NCBI GenBank assembly: GCA_964586235.1
Contig: CAZPIO010000008.1
Coordinates: 41,677-105,676 of the forward strand
Reading direction: 5' to 3'
DNA: 64,000 nt
From: JAUCQB01 sp964586235
Lineage (GTDB): Bacteria; Planctomycetota; Phycisphaerae; UBA1845; PWPN01
Within the stretch, counting starts at the first letter, position 1. Each line of letters opens with the position of its first letter. The notes below the pieces were generated by a model, which did not search any database, had not been told where the DNA came from, and saw only the letters and a program-made list of their open reading frames with translations. The position numbers were made by a program, and so were the translations under genes. Below are positions 10,104-19,261 of the stretch, one piece after another.

Positions 10104-10142
10104 GGGAGAAGAGAGGCTGATTGCCGGTCGCTGTTTACATCG

Positions 10143-11135
10143 CTACTGATATCCGTAACGCCGGTTCGTCGCTCCCGCGACACGGTCGAAAACCGCCAGG
10201 TCATCCTTTGACAACGCACTCTTCCATCGTTCGTCAGGCCGGATCTCAGACGTCGAGTCGAGGCGCATGCCGTTGCCGATCACATGATGATCGACCGAAC
10301 GGAAACCCCGCACCCATCGGCTCGGGTCCAGGTCGAGGAAGTCAAGGATCCGGCGGAGTGTACCCTGAGGGTCGGCGCACAGCTCCTCGTAGCGCACTTC
10401 AACCCATCGCGAACGGTCCAAGCCACCGAGCACGTGCTCAACCTCCTCGTTGCTGCGGCGCCAGGCCAGGGCGGCCTGGGCCATGGACAGCCGCTCGGCG
10501 TCGCGATCGCCGCCCATGCCGCCACCTCGCCTCTCCGGATTATTCGCGTCGGCAAACCGGGCCGGGTCCGTGTAGGTCAGCGCCACCGCCCGGCCGTCGC
10601 GGACCAGCCGGATCACCTTCAAGTCGAACTCCGGACCGCGCAACAGATACTTGAGGCGAAGTGCAACCTTGGAGGAATCCACGACGGTCTTCGCACCGGT
10701 CAGCTCCCGGATGGCGTCGACCAGGGCCGCGTTTCGACGTCGTATCTCCGGAAACTGCGCCCGCCACACCGGGGACAGCCCGAGCGCGAAGTCCCGACAT
10801 CGCTCGAACACGGCTCCCCTGTGCAGGGCTCCGGCCAGACGCCGCGTGAGCCCTCGACCGTTCAATCGGAAGTCGGTGCCCGCATGAGCAATGTCAAACG
10901 AGATCCCTCTGAGCCCCAGGGCGTCGCGAACACGGTTCCAGAACGGGCACTGACGGATGAACTCTCCGCACGAGCAACGGTAATGCTCGACGTCACCCAG
11001 ACTCGTCGCTTTCAACTCTCCGACGCTGCACACGTCCGGATGCGCATTCAGAAGCATGGCCAGCAACGTGGATCCGGAATGGCTGGCGGACAGGATGTAG
11101 GCGAGGCGGGTGATCGGCCTTGAGTTGTCAGACAT
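10143..11135 (-). CDS. Sulfotransferase family protein
   Basis: A protein of about 330 aa. The N-terminus YILSASHSGSTLLAMLLNAHP is the 5'-phosphosulfate loop of PAPS-dependent sulfotransferases, and VIRLVRDGRAVALTYTDP is the 3'-phosphate-binding segment. VEVRYEELCADPQGTLRRILDFL is the usual C-terminal conserved block. It probably sulfates the exported glycan. The frame extends to a TTG at 11159, but the ATG at 11135 places the PAPS loop at the normal distance from the N-terminus. Sulfated glycan synthesis here and a secreted sulfatase at 34.4 kb are in the same window, though whether they share a substrate is unknown. Confidence 0.85.
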   Translation of the reverse strand: MSDNSRPITRLAYILSASHSGSTLLAMLLNAHPDVCSVGELKATSLGDVEHYRCSCGEFIRQCPFWNRVRDALGLRGISFDIAHAGTDFRLNGRGLTRRLAGALHRGAVFERCRDFALGLSPVWRAQFPEIRRRNAALVDAIRELTGAKTVVDSSKVALRLKYLLRGPEFDLKVIRLVRDGRAVALTYTDPARFADANNPERRGGGMGGDRDAERLSMAQAALAWRRSNEEVEHVLGGLDRSRWVEVRYEELCADPQGTLRRILDFLDLDPSRWVRGFRSVDHHVIGNGMRLDSTSEIRPDERWKSALSKDDLAVFDRVAGATNRRYGYQ

Positions 11136-11169
11136 GGGGAGAGTCAGCGACCCACACAAGCAGCGATAC

Positions 11170-12840
11170 TCAGTTGCCCAATGGGCGTACCTGCACCATG
11201 CGGTAGTCCCAGATGGTGAATCGAACAGGCGGTTTCAACCACCGGCGAAGACCTTCCTGGTGATAGGGCTCCGACGCGTAGACCTCCCCTGCCGGCGACG
11301 GGCGGAGTTCATACCCCGGCCTGCCCGCCAACCGGGCCGGAAGCTTGATCCGGCGGTTGTCACGACGGTCAATCGGGACCTCATAGTCGACGATGTGCGT
11401 GACCCCGCAGTCAGCCAGGTACTCGGGCAACCGCCCCGCGCCGAGAGCTGCCTGGTACTCAAAGCCGTTGATGACACCGTCCAGATTGACCGTGGCCCTG
11501 CCGGAAAAGTAGCCGAAGTAACCCGCGTCCGTCATGGCAAAGACGGCGTTCTCGGGGGTGTGATTCCGGGCCCACATCGCCGCATCGCGCCATACCTCGC
11601 GACAGCCGTGACGCCAGAGATGCTCCACCACCAGTCCGGCCACGCCGGCGCATGCCAGCACGCACACAACGATCCAGCGGGTTGCACGTCCTGCGCCGCG
11701 CCTGCGCATCAGATCGCCGCATGCGGTTGCCACCATAACCGCGGCTACGGGCAGGTAACTGGCGAAATGCCACCATTGCACAAGGTGGTTCAAGAAGGCG
11801 ACCGAGTAGACGAAGTGCATCACACAGCCGATCCACAAAACGGCCAGGAGCGAAACCTGGCGCGGCTGCGAGTGATCCTTCAGGAATGAAACGATGCGGT
11901 TCTTGAAGCTCTGGTGCGAGATCGCTACCCAGGCGACGGTTCCCGCGATGAACACCGCCGACGCCAGCCACCAGGGGTGAACGAGCCTGTGAAAGTCCGT
12001 ACACGGGCGCGGAAAAGTGCTCTTCAAGGCCCCCGAAATCGGCATGATGTGACCCGTGGACAAGATATTCCAGAGAATATAGGGGGCCGTAAGGATCAGA
12101 AAGATCGCCAGCACGGGGGCACATCCGGCGACGGCGGCAACCACGCTGCGCCAGGCGGGAGAACGGCCGAGATACAGGCAGGCTACACCCGCGAAGATCG
12201 CCGCGACGATGAACGCCATGTCCAGCCTGCCCAGGAAGAGCATCGCGCAAAGCACACCGAGCAGGGCCTTCCTCGAAAACGGCATGGGAACGCTCAGGAG
12301 TCTCATCCGCTGATCGAGGAGAAGCAGCAGGAACAGGATGAACAGCAGCAGACCCGTTTCCAGTCCGTTAAGAAAGACCCGGCTCGCAACCGGATTCACC
12401 AGGATAAACAGCGCGATCGCACCTGCGAGTCTTCCTGCGCGCGCGCTGACGTACGCCCAGCACATCAGGAGGGTTCCGCCCGCGAGCAATGTGGAGAGCA
12501 CGGACACAAGCCGGATCGGCAGATCGGGGTCATCGGGGCAGGCGGCAAAAATCGGTAGAATGACCCCCATCCAGAGAGGATGAAAGCCGTTGGTGCGGTT
12601 GATCCCGTCAAAAGTGACGCCGTGTCCGGCCACGATGTTCTGCGCCGTCTTGAAGTAGTAATACGCATCGTCACTGGCGTAGACCGAGACGTCATCAATG
12701 GGCGCGTATGCAAGCCACACCAGGCGTGCGGCGACGAGGCCGATGATCAGAACCGCCACGAACAGGTTGACCGGGGCCGGTCGAACCGCGCTTCCGGCTG
12801 GTGATGCCGTGGTCATACTGGCTGCCGCTATGCCGGGCAT
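11170..12840 (-). CDS. ArnT/GT39-like polytopic membrane glycosyltransferase
   Basis: A 556-aa membrane protein with about 10-12 predicted helices. The first periplasmic loop carries SDDAYYYFKTAQNIVAGHGVTFDG followed by TNGFHPLWMG, which is characteristic of GT-C enzymes of the ArnT/PMT (GT39) group: the acidic DD after TM1 is the catalytic/metal position. The frame runs upstream to 13059 inside the ligase gene. The start is set at ATG 12840 because GGAGGG lies 6 nt upstream, giving a 13-bp overlap with the ligase gene; an ATG at 12816 is the alternative. It probably transfers a sugar from a polyprenyl phosphate on the periplasmic side. Confidence 0.78.
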   Translation of the reverse strand: MPGIAAASMTTASPAGSAVRPAPVNLFVAVLIIGLVAARLVWLAYAPIDDVSVYASDDAYYYFKTAQNIVAGHGVTFDGINRTNGFHPLWMGVILPIFAACPDDPDLPIRLVSVLSTLLAGGTLLMCWAYVSARAGRLAGAIALFILVNPVASRVFLNGLETGLLLFILFLLLLLDQRMRLLSVPMPFSRKALLGVLCAMLFLGRLDMAFIVAAIFAGVACLYLGRSPAWRSVVAAVAGCAPVLAIFLILTAPYILWNILSTGHIMPISGALKSTFPRPCTDFHRLVHPWWLASAVFIAGTVAWVAISHQSFKNRIVSFLKDHSQPRQVSLLAVLWIGCVMHFVYSVAFLNHLVQWWHFASYLPVAAVMVATACGDLMRRRGAGRATRWIVVCVLACAGVAGLVVEHLWRHGCREVWRDAAMWARNHTPENAVFAMTDAGYFGYFSGRATVNLDGVINGFEYQAALGAGRLPEYLADCGVTHIVDYEVPIDRRDNRRIKLPARLAGRPGYELRPSPAGEVYASEPYHQEGLRRWLKPPVRFTIWDYRMVQVRPLGN

Positions 12841-14228
12841 GGGTGGCCCTCCGATCTTGCGGCTGCCGGGCGCACCGGCCACGGTATGCCGCTGGCCACC
12901 GTGGAAATCCTGCACTTTTCGCGGTGCAGGCGAAGCGTCAGCCCGATGGCAGCCCACATGCCCACGGCCCACTGGCGGGGGTAGAACGAGTGGCTGCCCA
13001 TCGAAGCGACGAGCAGGGCCAGCACCAGCGCGCAGGTTATCCCGCCGACCACCGCGCACCAGGGCTCACGAGAGTCGAGAAAGAGCCGCATCGCGTAAGC
13101 CGTCACAAGGATATAGAACACGATCACCGGTACGAATCCCGCAAGGCCATTGTCCAGAAGGCATTCGAGATAGGCATTGTGCGGATGGTTGAAGTAGAGT
13201 CCCTGACTGTCGGCGTTGAGCCCGGTCCGGATCATCGCCTCGCGACCATAACCGGTTCCCGGCGATTCCATGATCTTGTCAATCACGCTCGGCCAGATCA
13301 ACAATCGGTCCGACGTGAGCTCCGCGTGGTCCAGTGTCTTTTCACCGGTCGCGCTGGTGACACCAACACCTTGCAGCATCCTCTCGGCCACGCCCGGCAT
13401 GGCGATCGCCACCGCAATCGGGATCAGCGGGGCAATCAACAGCATCCGGCGCCACTTGAACAGGCACAATATCAGCCCGACGATACCCCACGTGACATAA
13501 CCCATGCGGCCACCGGTCAGCGCCTGGGCGTAGGCGACGATCGCAAAAGCGGCGAAAACGAGCACCTGTTGCCATCGCCGTTTCATCAGCGGCATGGTGG
13601 CCAGCACGGCCCAGGATGCGCCGGCCAGCAGCATGGACACGGTGACCCGACTGTAGCCGATGTTCTTCTGGATGGGCGCGCTCACCATTTCCGCCAGTTC
13701 ATCCCCGCCGCGAACCGCCGCGCCGGGAGGCACCTGCCTGATCACCTGGACAGCCAGCAGGAGGTACAGCGCTACGATACATCCGACTGCCCACTTCAAC
13801 CGCGGACGTGTCCTGCAGCCGTCAAACAGCAGCAGGCCCGGAATGACCCATTTGACGCTGTTGATCAGATACTCCGTCAACAGATCCAGAAAAGTGAAAT
13901 ACTCGATGCCTGTGGGATCGACCATCATCCGGACGAGGCTGACTACAATAACCCCGAGGTACAACAGGAGCAGGGCCGTCATGTGTCGCGGCATGTCCCA
14001 GACGAGCCCCTCCCGCCTGCGCGTGACGACCCAGACCAGCAGGATGACGACCATGAGCAGATTCCACGGGTTCAGACCCGGGATACCCATGATCTTCTTG
14101 GGCATGTCTGGGTGCTCGATCACCGCCATGAGCAGGATCAGCCCGCACAGCGACTTGTACCAGTCGCGCCAGGCGTAGATCGCCAGAGCGATCACCAGCA
14201 GTGTCAGTAGAACGATGCGAATGGACAT
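12828..14228 (-). CDS. O-antigen ligase/polymerase family (Wzy/WaaL) membrane protein
   Basis: A 466-aa polytopic protein with about a dozen hydrophobic segments. The large periplasmic loop in its second half contains TSDRLLIWPSVIDKIMESPGTGYG and HPHNAYLECLLDNGLAG; the HNxxLE-like motif is the hallmark of the Wzy_C/O-antigen ligase family. The expected role is polymerisation of flipped repeat units or their ligation to an acceptor. It lies 9 bp downstream of the tyrosine autokinase gene, as in classic Wzx/Wzy operons. Confidence 0.87.
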   Translation of the reverse strand: MSIRIVLLTLLVIALAIYAWRDWYKSLCGLILLMAVIEHPDMPKKIMGIPGLNPWNLLMVVILLVWVVTRRREGLVWDMPRHMTALLLLYLGVIVVSLVRMMVDPTGIEYFTFLDLLTEYLINSVKWVIPGLLLFDGCRTRPRLKWAVGCIVALYLLLAVQVIRQVPPGAAVRGGDELAEMVSAPIQKNIGYSRVTVSMLLAGASWAVLATMPLMKRRWQQVLVFAAFAIVAYAQALTGGRMGYVTWGIVGLILCLFKWRRMLLIAPLIPIAVAIAMPGVAERMLQGVGVTSATGEKTLDHAELTSDRLLIWPSVIDKIMESPGTGYGREAMIRTGLNADSQGLYFNHPHNAYLECLLDNGLAGFVPVIVFYILVTAYAMRLFLDSREPWCAVVGGITCALVLALLVASMGSHSFYPRQWAVGMWAAIGLTLRLHREKCRISTVASGIPWPVRPAAARSEGHPCPA

Positions 14229-14237
14229 GGGCGATGG

Positions 14238-16607
14238 TCAACTGGCGGCGTCGACGGTCTCCTCGGTGTTTTCGTAACCGTATCCATAGCCGTAGCCGTA
14301 ACCGTAGCCGTAGCCACCGAGGCCATGGTGGCCGCCAACAAGGATCGTCCCCAGGAGTGTGCCCCCCGAGGCGCTCAGATAAGCGTACGCCTGGGTGGCC
14401 TCAGGCCGGCGGCAGTGCCGGGCTTTCAGGACCATCACTGTCCCGTCCACCTGCCGGGCAAGCATCCCGGCATCGGCCACCACCAGGACCGGCGGCCCAT
14501 CGAGAAGAATCAGGTCATATTGTTGTTTCCATCTCTTCAGACATTTCGACAGAACACCGTTTCCGAGCGATTCCGTGTTGAAACCCTCGGGCCTCTCGCC
14601 GGCCAGGAGCAGGTCGAGCCCGCTGGCCTCGTCGTGGACGATCGGATCGCCACTATGAGCCAGACCGGCCAGCAGGGTAACCAGCCCCTTGTCCTGCTCG
14701 AGGCCGAGCCGCCGGCCCAGACACGGACGTCGCAGATCAACCTCGACCAGAAGAACCTTCTTCCCAAGCTGCACGACGCTTCTGGCCAGCAAAACCGAGA
14801 CGCTGGTCTTTCCCGTTTGCGGAGTCGGGCTGGTCACCAGGATCACCGGAGCCTGCATGCCCTGCAGGTGCTCCAGCAGGGTCGTGCGGATCATGCGGAT
14901 GCTCTCCAGCAGCGCGGCGGGAGAGTTGGCGATCGGGTCAACCGGGAATGGCGATTGGCACACCTGCCCAAGGAACGGCACCCGAAGGCTCTTGGTCACG
15001 TCGCCGGCCTCACGGATGGTCGTGTCTGCATTTCCTCGCAGATAGGCGAGGGCTATCCCGGCCAATAATCCCCCGACAACCGCCCCAACGGTCATGAGTA
15101 TCCGCCGGTCGTTGCTGGGTTCCGCGGGCAGCAGACCGTGGGAAGCGATCTGGATCCGGGCCGGTCCCTTGCCTTCGACCTGCAGTTCCTCGATTCGGGC
15201 CGCGATGGCCCCGCTGACTTCGACGTTCTTGCTGGTTTTCGCGTCGAGGTCGGCTATCTGCCGGGAGACTTCGCCGACCTCCTTCAGCTCGGCCCGTACT
15301 TTCTTGATATCCTCATCGAGCAGCTTCAGCTTCTGCTCATGCTCCTGCGCGAGGACCTCAAGAGCAGCCTGGTCGGGTGTCCCCGCCAGGCCCGGGGTCC
15401 CGGCCGATCCGGCGATCCTTGCCGCCTGCTGGTCCGCGCGGAGTTGTTCCTCCCGCTCCTGCCTGAGCTGTTCCACGAACCGCAGTTGAGCCTGGAGCTC
15501 CTTCATTCTCGGATGGGCTTCCGCCAGTTTCTCGGCGGCGCGCTCAATCTCATAGCGGGCCCTTTTGACTTCCAGGTTGCGAGCCCTCCAGTCGGCGTCG
15601 TACACGTACCAGCCGGCGGAGGACCCGGCCGGGGCCGTCGCGGTCGCCGGATCCGCCGTGACGGCGGCCGGCTGACTGGCGGCAGATGACAACCTGCCAA
15701 GCTGCCACCGGACGACGTTGAGACTCCGCTCCACCTCGCCGAATTCGAACTCCAGCTTCCGCAGGTCCGTGCCAAGCTGGGCCCGGCGCTGTTCCGAATC
15801 GACGGCACCCATCTGCCTGAGGAACAGGAATTTCTGGTCCCTGAGACCGGCGATCATCCGCTCGCGGTCATTCCGCTCGGCCTTCAGGGTCTCAATCAGC
15901 GTGGAGTCGCGATTCCTCTCCTGGCTGTCACTGATGGTCTGATACTCGTCTACCACGGCATCAACGATGATCTGCGCGTCAGAGGCCTTCAGTGTGCTGA
16001 TGGACACGTCGATCAGTTCCGTTTGGGGCCGCACCTGAACCTTGAGGTCGTCCCTCAGCCGGTTCAGACGCGGTACGGGGTCGCCCCAGAGCGAGCGCCG
16101 TTCCGCCTTGTACCAGTCGGTCTTCTGGACGTCGCTGCGGTCGAGCACGCGTTCGAGAACGCGCGGATCGCGAATCAATGAGACCTGCGTGTTCAGGAAG
16201 CTCTGATACAGCGGCACGATCCCGTTGTCTTCGGTCTTGAACACGATCCGGGAAACCACCGGCGACACCCGAACGACCGCCGTCGACTGGTAGGTCGGTT
16301 TGATGAAAACCCATATCGGCGGAATGGCAAGGACGCAAACCGCCAGGCATATGCCGCCGATCAACCACTTCTGCCGGAGCAGCATCGGGGCGATGGATCG
16401 GCTCGCGGGCGCCCGCTCTCCGGACGGGGAGTTGAGAAGCAGGCTGCCGCCCTCCTGCTCCGGCTGAGGCGGCATTTCAGGCTCGTGTGCCGGCGTGAGC
16501 GGCGCGAGAGGGCCGCCGGAACCCACGATCGTCGATTCGCTGTTGTCGGAAGGCATTGAAATATACTCCTGGTCTCGTTTTACCCTCGGCAGTTCGTCAC
16601 TTGTCAT
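14238..16607 (-). CDS. Wzc-like chain-length determinant/bacterial tyrosine autokinase
   Basis: A 789-aa protein with two parts. The N-terminal Wzz-type region has TM1 near residues 78-98 (LIGGICLAVCVLAIPPIWVF), a long periplasmic coiled coil (residues about 200-480) and TM2 near 505-525. The C-terminal BY-kinase has a Walker A region TSPTPQTGKTSVS, the Walker A' strand VLLVEVDLRRP and Walker B LILLDGPP. The Walker A lacks the usual GEGKS consensus (it reads TPQTGKTS) but keeps GKT. The tail is a tyrosine cluster of seven Gly-Tyr pairs, the probable autophosphorylation site. An ATG at 16556 with AGGAG 9 nt upstream is a good alternative start. It should control chain length together with the Wzy-type enzyme. 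Confidence 0.88.
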   Translation of the reverse strand: MTSDELPRVKRDQEYISMPSDNSESTIVGSGGPLAPLTPAHEPEMPPQPEQEGGSLLLNSPSGERAPASRSIAPMLLRQKWLIGGICLAVCVLAIPPIWVFIKPTYQSTAVVRVSPVVSRIVFKTEDNGIVPLYQSFLNTQVSLIRDPRVLERVLDRSDVQKTDWYKAERRSLWGDPVPRLNRLRDDLKVQVRPQTELIDVSISTLKASDAQIIVDAVVDEYQTISDSQERNRDSTLIETLKAERNDRERMIAGLRDQKFLFLRQMGAVDSEQRRAQLGTDLRKLEFEFGEVERSLNVVRWQLGRLSSAASQPAAVTADPATATAPAGSSAGWYVYDADWRARNLEVKRARYEIERAAEKLAEAHPRMKELQAQLRFVEQLRQEREEQLRADQQAARIAGSAGTPGLAGTPDQAALEVLAQEHEQKLKLLDEDIKKVRAELKEVGEVSRQIADLDAKTSKNVEVSGAIAARIEELQVEGKGPARIQIASHGLLPAEPSNDRRILMTVGAVVGGLLAGIALAYLRGNADTTIREAGDVTKSLRVPFLGQVCQSPFPVDPIANSPAALLESIRMIRTTLLEHLQGMQAPVILVTSPTPQTGKTSVSVLLARSVVQLGKKVLLVEVDLRRPCLGRRLGLEQDKGLVTLLAGLAHSGDPIVHDEASGLDLLLAGERPEGFNTESLGNGVLSKCLKRWKQQYDLILLDGPPVLVVADAGMLARQVDGTVMVLKARHCRRPEATQAYAYLSASGGTLLGTILVGGHHGLGGYGYGYGYGYGYGYENTEETVDAAS
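14274..14315 (-). repeat. Seven tandem hexamers encoding (Gly-Tyr)7 in the kinase tail
   Basis: Seven consecutive 6-bp units of the form GTAGCC (with single-base variants GTAACC, GTATCC, ATAGCC on the plus strand) encode seven Gly-Tyr pairs at the end of the tyrosine autokinase. Gain or loss of a unit keeps frame and would change the number of phosphorylatable tyrosines. Confidence 0.9.
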
Positions 16608-17365
16608 TGTGCCGGCTGCCGCAACCTTGACTTGAGAACATCGAACACGAACAACGGCAGCACCGCTTGTCTGGCCAATCTTCCGGGCTGAACCATCAGG
16701 CGATACAGGAACTCCGTTCCCGTTCGTCGGAAGAGGCGCGGTGCCCGCCGGGCTTTTCCACTGAGGACGTCAAAACTCCCACCTACCCCCATGCAGAAGG
16801 GCACGGCGAGAACCGCCCGATTCCTGGCGATCCAGTACTCCTGCCTCGGAGAACCGAGCGCCACAAAGAGCAGGTCGGCCTTGCTGTTGTTGATCCTGTC
16901 AACCAGGCCGGCATCGTCCGGCTGATAGCCATGTTCAGCACCTGCGATCCGCAGGGTCGGATACCTGTCGACGAGCGCCGCACGAGCACCCTCGTTGGAT
17001 TCGGGCGAAGCGCCGTAGAGAAAAATGGACCAGCTTTCGACGGACGCGGCACGGGCCAGCTCCAGGAAAAAATCGACGCCCGTGCAGCGCCGAAGCCTGT
17101 GCCCATAGAGCACCCGCGCGGCGATCGCGACGCCGATACCGTCGCATATCCCAACCTCGAATCCGTTCAACGCGGAGCGCAAGGCCGGGTCGCGCGTCGC
17201 ATGCATGATCTTCTCGGGGTTGATGGCCACGGCGCATCTCCGCGAACGCTCCCGGATACCCCCGGCGACGCAGTCAACGGCCTCCTGATACGAGGCAAAG
17301 GGCGTGACGGAAACACCCATGATCCGCAGGGGCTGGGGCAGAGAATTGGACTGGGCCACGCTCAT
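16604..17365 (-). CDS. WecG/TagA/CpsF family glycosyltransferase (GT26)
   Basis: A 253-aa protein whose conserved blocks match GT26: AINPEKIMHATRDPALRSAL, CDGIGVAIAARVLYG, the RCTGVDF segment, LYGASPESNEGA, and LLFVALGSPRQEYWIARNR. These enzymes transfer a sugar (for example ManNAc or ManNAcA) onto undecaprenyl-PP-GlcNAc. It would therefore act right after the WecA/TagO-like enzyme encoded just upstream. The ATG at 17365 follows GAAAGGAG closely; a TTG at 17377 is possible. Its stop overlaps the autokinase start by 4 bp (ATGA). Confidence 0.9.
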   Translation of the reverse strand: MSVAQSNSLPQPLRIMGVSVTPFASYQEAVDCVAGGIRERSRRCAVAINPEKIMHATRDPALRSALNGFEVGICDGIGVAIAARVLYGHRLRRCTGVDFFLELARAASVESWSIFLYGASPESNEGARAALVDRYPTLRIAGAEHGYQPDDAGLVDRINNSKADLLFVALGSPRQEYWIARNRAVLAVPFCMGVGGSFDVLSGKARRAPRLFRRTGTEFLYRLMVQPGRLARQAVLPLFVFDVLKSRLRQPAQ

Positions 17366-17413
17366 CGCTCCTTTCAAAGTGACGGGGTCAGTCGCGCAAG
17401 GCTGGTTCGCGGA

Positions 17414-18994
17414 TCACGTCGGCTGGCGCAGCGGCCAGGAGGGTGGAGTTTCCTTTTCATTCCGTCGCCGCCGGCTCTCAACGCGAACCCCGTTGTGCCC
17501 GAGCGGGCGCAGCCTGGAGTGTGCCGGACCACCGCCGGACACCGGGACGTCAACATCAGGAGGCATGGCGAATTCGTCGATGAGACGGTTGAAGAGGGTC
17601 ACTCGCCGTCCCGCCGACTCAAGAGAACCGTTCTGCTTGACCGTGGCCTCGATCTGGAGCGGGCAGGACCTGGGGCTGTGGTTAAGGGGCACCACGATAC
17701 GCATGCCGACGGGCGTCGCTCCGTTACGCTCCGTGCAGCGCCAGGTCCGTATGCGGCGGTCCGGATGGCCCCGGCTCCTGGTCAGCGATATTTCGACAAA
17801 CGCAAGCCCCTCGGCAGCCCTGCACACCGCCCCCCACCACGCCTCAAAAGACACCGCCTCACGCAACAGGAGCTGCATCATCTCGAATCGCCGTTTCTCT
17901 TCCTTCCTCTCGCTGGCCATCGTGAAGTTGCGCCGGGCCACCGCCAGGCTGTCGCCAAGCCTCACCGCTCCAAAAAAGCGGAATGCGAAGAGCAGGAAAC
18001 ATATCGCGACCCCGAAAATCAGCAGCGTCAGCCTGTCATGAACGATCATCATCAGCATGCCGGTACCGGTTGCCGCCAGAGTCACTCCGTACAGGACCAG
18101 CACGGCCTGCCGATGGGCAAGACCGCGCTCCAGGAGCCTGTGGTGTATGTGACGGCGATCGGGCGCGAACAAGGACCTGCGCTCCAGAACTCGCCGCAGC
18201 ATGCTGAAGAGAGTGTCGAACAGGGGAACGCCCAGGGCGATCAGCGGAAGGCCCAGGCCGGCCACGGTGGCGTACTTCGCGCCTGAAAGCATACTGCAGC
18301 CCGCGACGGCAAAGCCCAGGAAGAGGCTTCCGCAGTCGCCCAGGAAAATCCTGGCCGGGTTGAAATTGAAGACCAGAAAGCCGATCAGGCTTCCCAGAAA
18401 CGCAAGCATGAATACGGATGCGATAGGCAGCGATGCATGTATGGAGATCATTGCGATGACGCCGCAGGCGACCGCGGAGATGCCGGCAGCCAGGCCGTCG
18501 AGGCCGTCGATGAGGTTGACCGCGTTGGTGATCGCCGTCACCCATAGGATCGTGGCGAACAGCGAAAACCATCCGAGATCGATGACCAGGTTCTCGGTCA
18601 GGCCGATGGAGTCGATTCGCGTACCCGACAGGTAGAGGATCACGGCGGCAACCACCTGCGCAAGCAGCTTGTGACGGGCCCTAAGGCCGACAACATCATC
18701 GACAAGCCCGACCGCGAAAATGAACAAGCCCGCCCCCAGCAGCGCGAAGACCTGCAGTTGCAGGGCATTAAAAGCGTTTCCGACGGGGTTCTGCAGAAGG
18801 AGGACGGGGAGCGTGGCGGCTGTGACCGCGATGAGTATCACCAGACCGCCGAGACGAGGAATTTCTGATCGATGGACCTTGCGCGGGCCCGGTTTGTCCA
18901 CCACGCGTGTTCGTCGGGCAAACCGAATGACCAGTGGCGTAGCCAGCATCGACACGATCATCGCTATGAGGAAAACAACAGTGTAGGTTTTCAT
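17414..18994 (-). CDS. Undecaprenyl-phosphate sugar-1-phosphate transferase (WecA/TagO/MraY family) with long cytosolic C-terminal extension
   Basis: A 526-aa protein. The first 340 residues are a polytopic PNPT transferase with FAVGLVDDVVGLRARHKLL (DDxxG metal-binding motif), NAVNLIDGLDGLAAG and FLGDCGSLFLGF, and APDRRHIHHRLLERGL (HxHH loop). It should start repeat-unit synthesis on undecaprenyl phosphate. After the last TM segment (about residue 345) there is a soluble tail of about 180 residues with no recognised motif, ending in a basic stretch. WecA/TagO enzymes are usually about 350 aa, so the tail is unusual. About 270 bp separate it from the heparinase-like gene upstream, so it may have its own promoter. 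Confidence 0.87.
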   Translation of the reverse strand: MKTYTVVFLIAMIVSMLATPLVIRFARRTRVVDKPGPRKVHRSEIPRLGGLVILIAVTAATLPVLLLQNPVGNAFNALQLQVFALLGAGLFIFAVGLVDDVVGLRARHKLLAQVVAAVILYLSGTRIDSIGLTENLVIDLGWFSLFATILWVTAITNAVNLIDGLDGLAAGISAVACGVIAMISIHASLPIASVFMLAFLGSLIGFLVFNFNPARIFLGDCGSLFLGFAVAGCSMLSGAKYATVAGLGLPLIALGVPLFDTLFSMLRRVLERRSLFAPDRRHIHHRLLERGLAHRQAVLVLYGVTLAATGTGMLMMIVHDRLTLLIFGVAICFLLFAFRFFGAVRLGDSLAVARRNFTMASERKEEKRRFEMMQLLLREAVSFEAWWGAVCRAAEGLAFVEISLTRSRGHPDRRIRTWRCTERNGATPVGMRIVVPLNHSPRSCPLQIEATVKQNGSLESAGRRVTLFNRLIDEFAMPPDVDVPVSGGGPAHSRLRPLGHNGVRVESRRRRNEKETPPSWPLRQPT

Positions 18995-19261
18995 GGCTGC
19001 AGATCCATTCTGAAATAGACGGCGGTCGTAGTCGGCTCAAGAAGCTGAAAGCGGGCGGTCCCCGGCAGACTTGCCCGGCATGTCGTGATCGCGGTTCAGG
19101 GTCTGGTGATGGGGAAGCATGCAGCGGCCTTCTGCCCAGGCGCCTCGGGAGGCCTCACCCTCCCCACCAGACCCCCAGCCGTACGTGCGCTGTGGTCAGC
19201 GATCCGGACGATCCTGTCGCACACGCTTATCCCGGACCGGCCGGCCCGGTGTGCTGTTACC
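18995..19261. other. Intergenic stretch between heparinase-like and WecA-like genes
   Basis: 267 bp with no convincing coding frame. It is the widest gap inside the polysaccharide operon apart from the transposase region, and could hold an internal promoter or an RNA element, but I see no clear hexamers or terminator. Confidence 0.4.

Noticed and set aside
12801..14210. Plus-strand open frame of 469 codons
   Set aside because: Antisense to the O-antigen ligase gene; long frames like this arise from GC-rich third positions.
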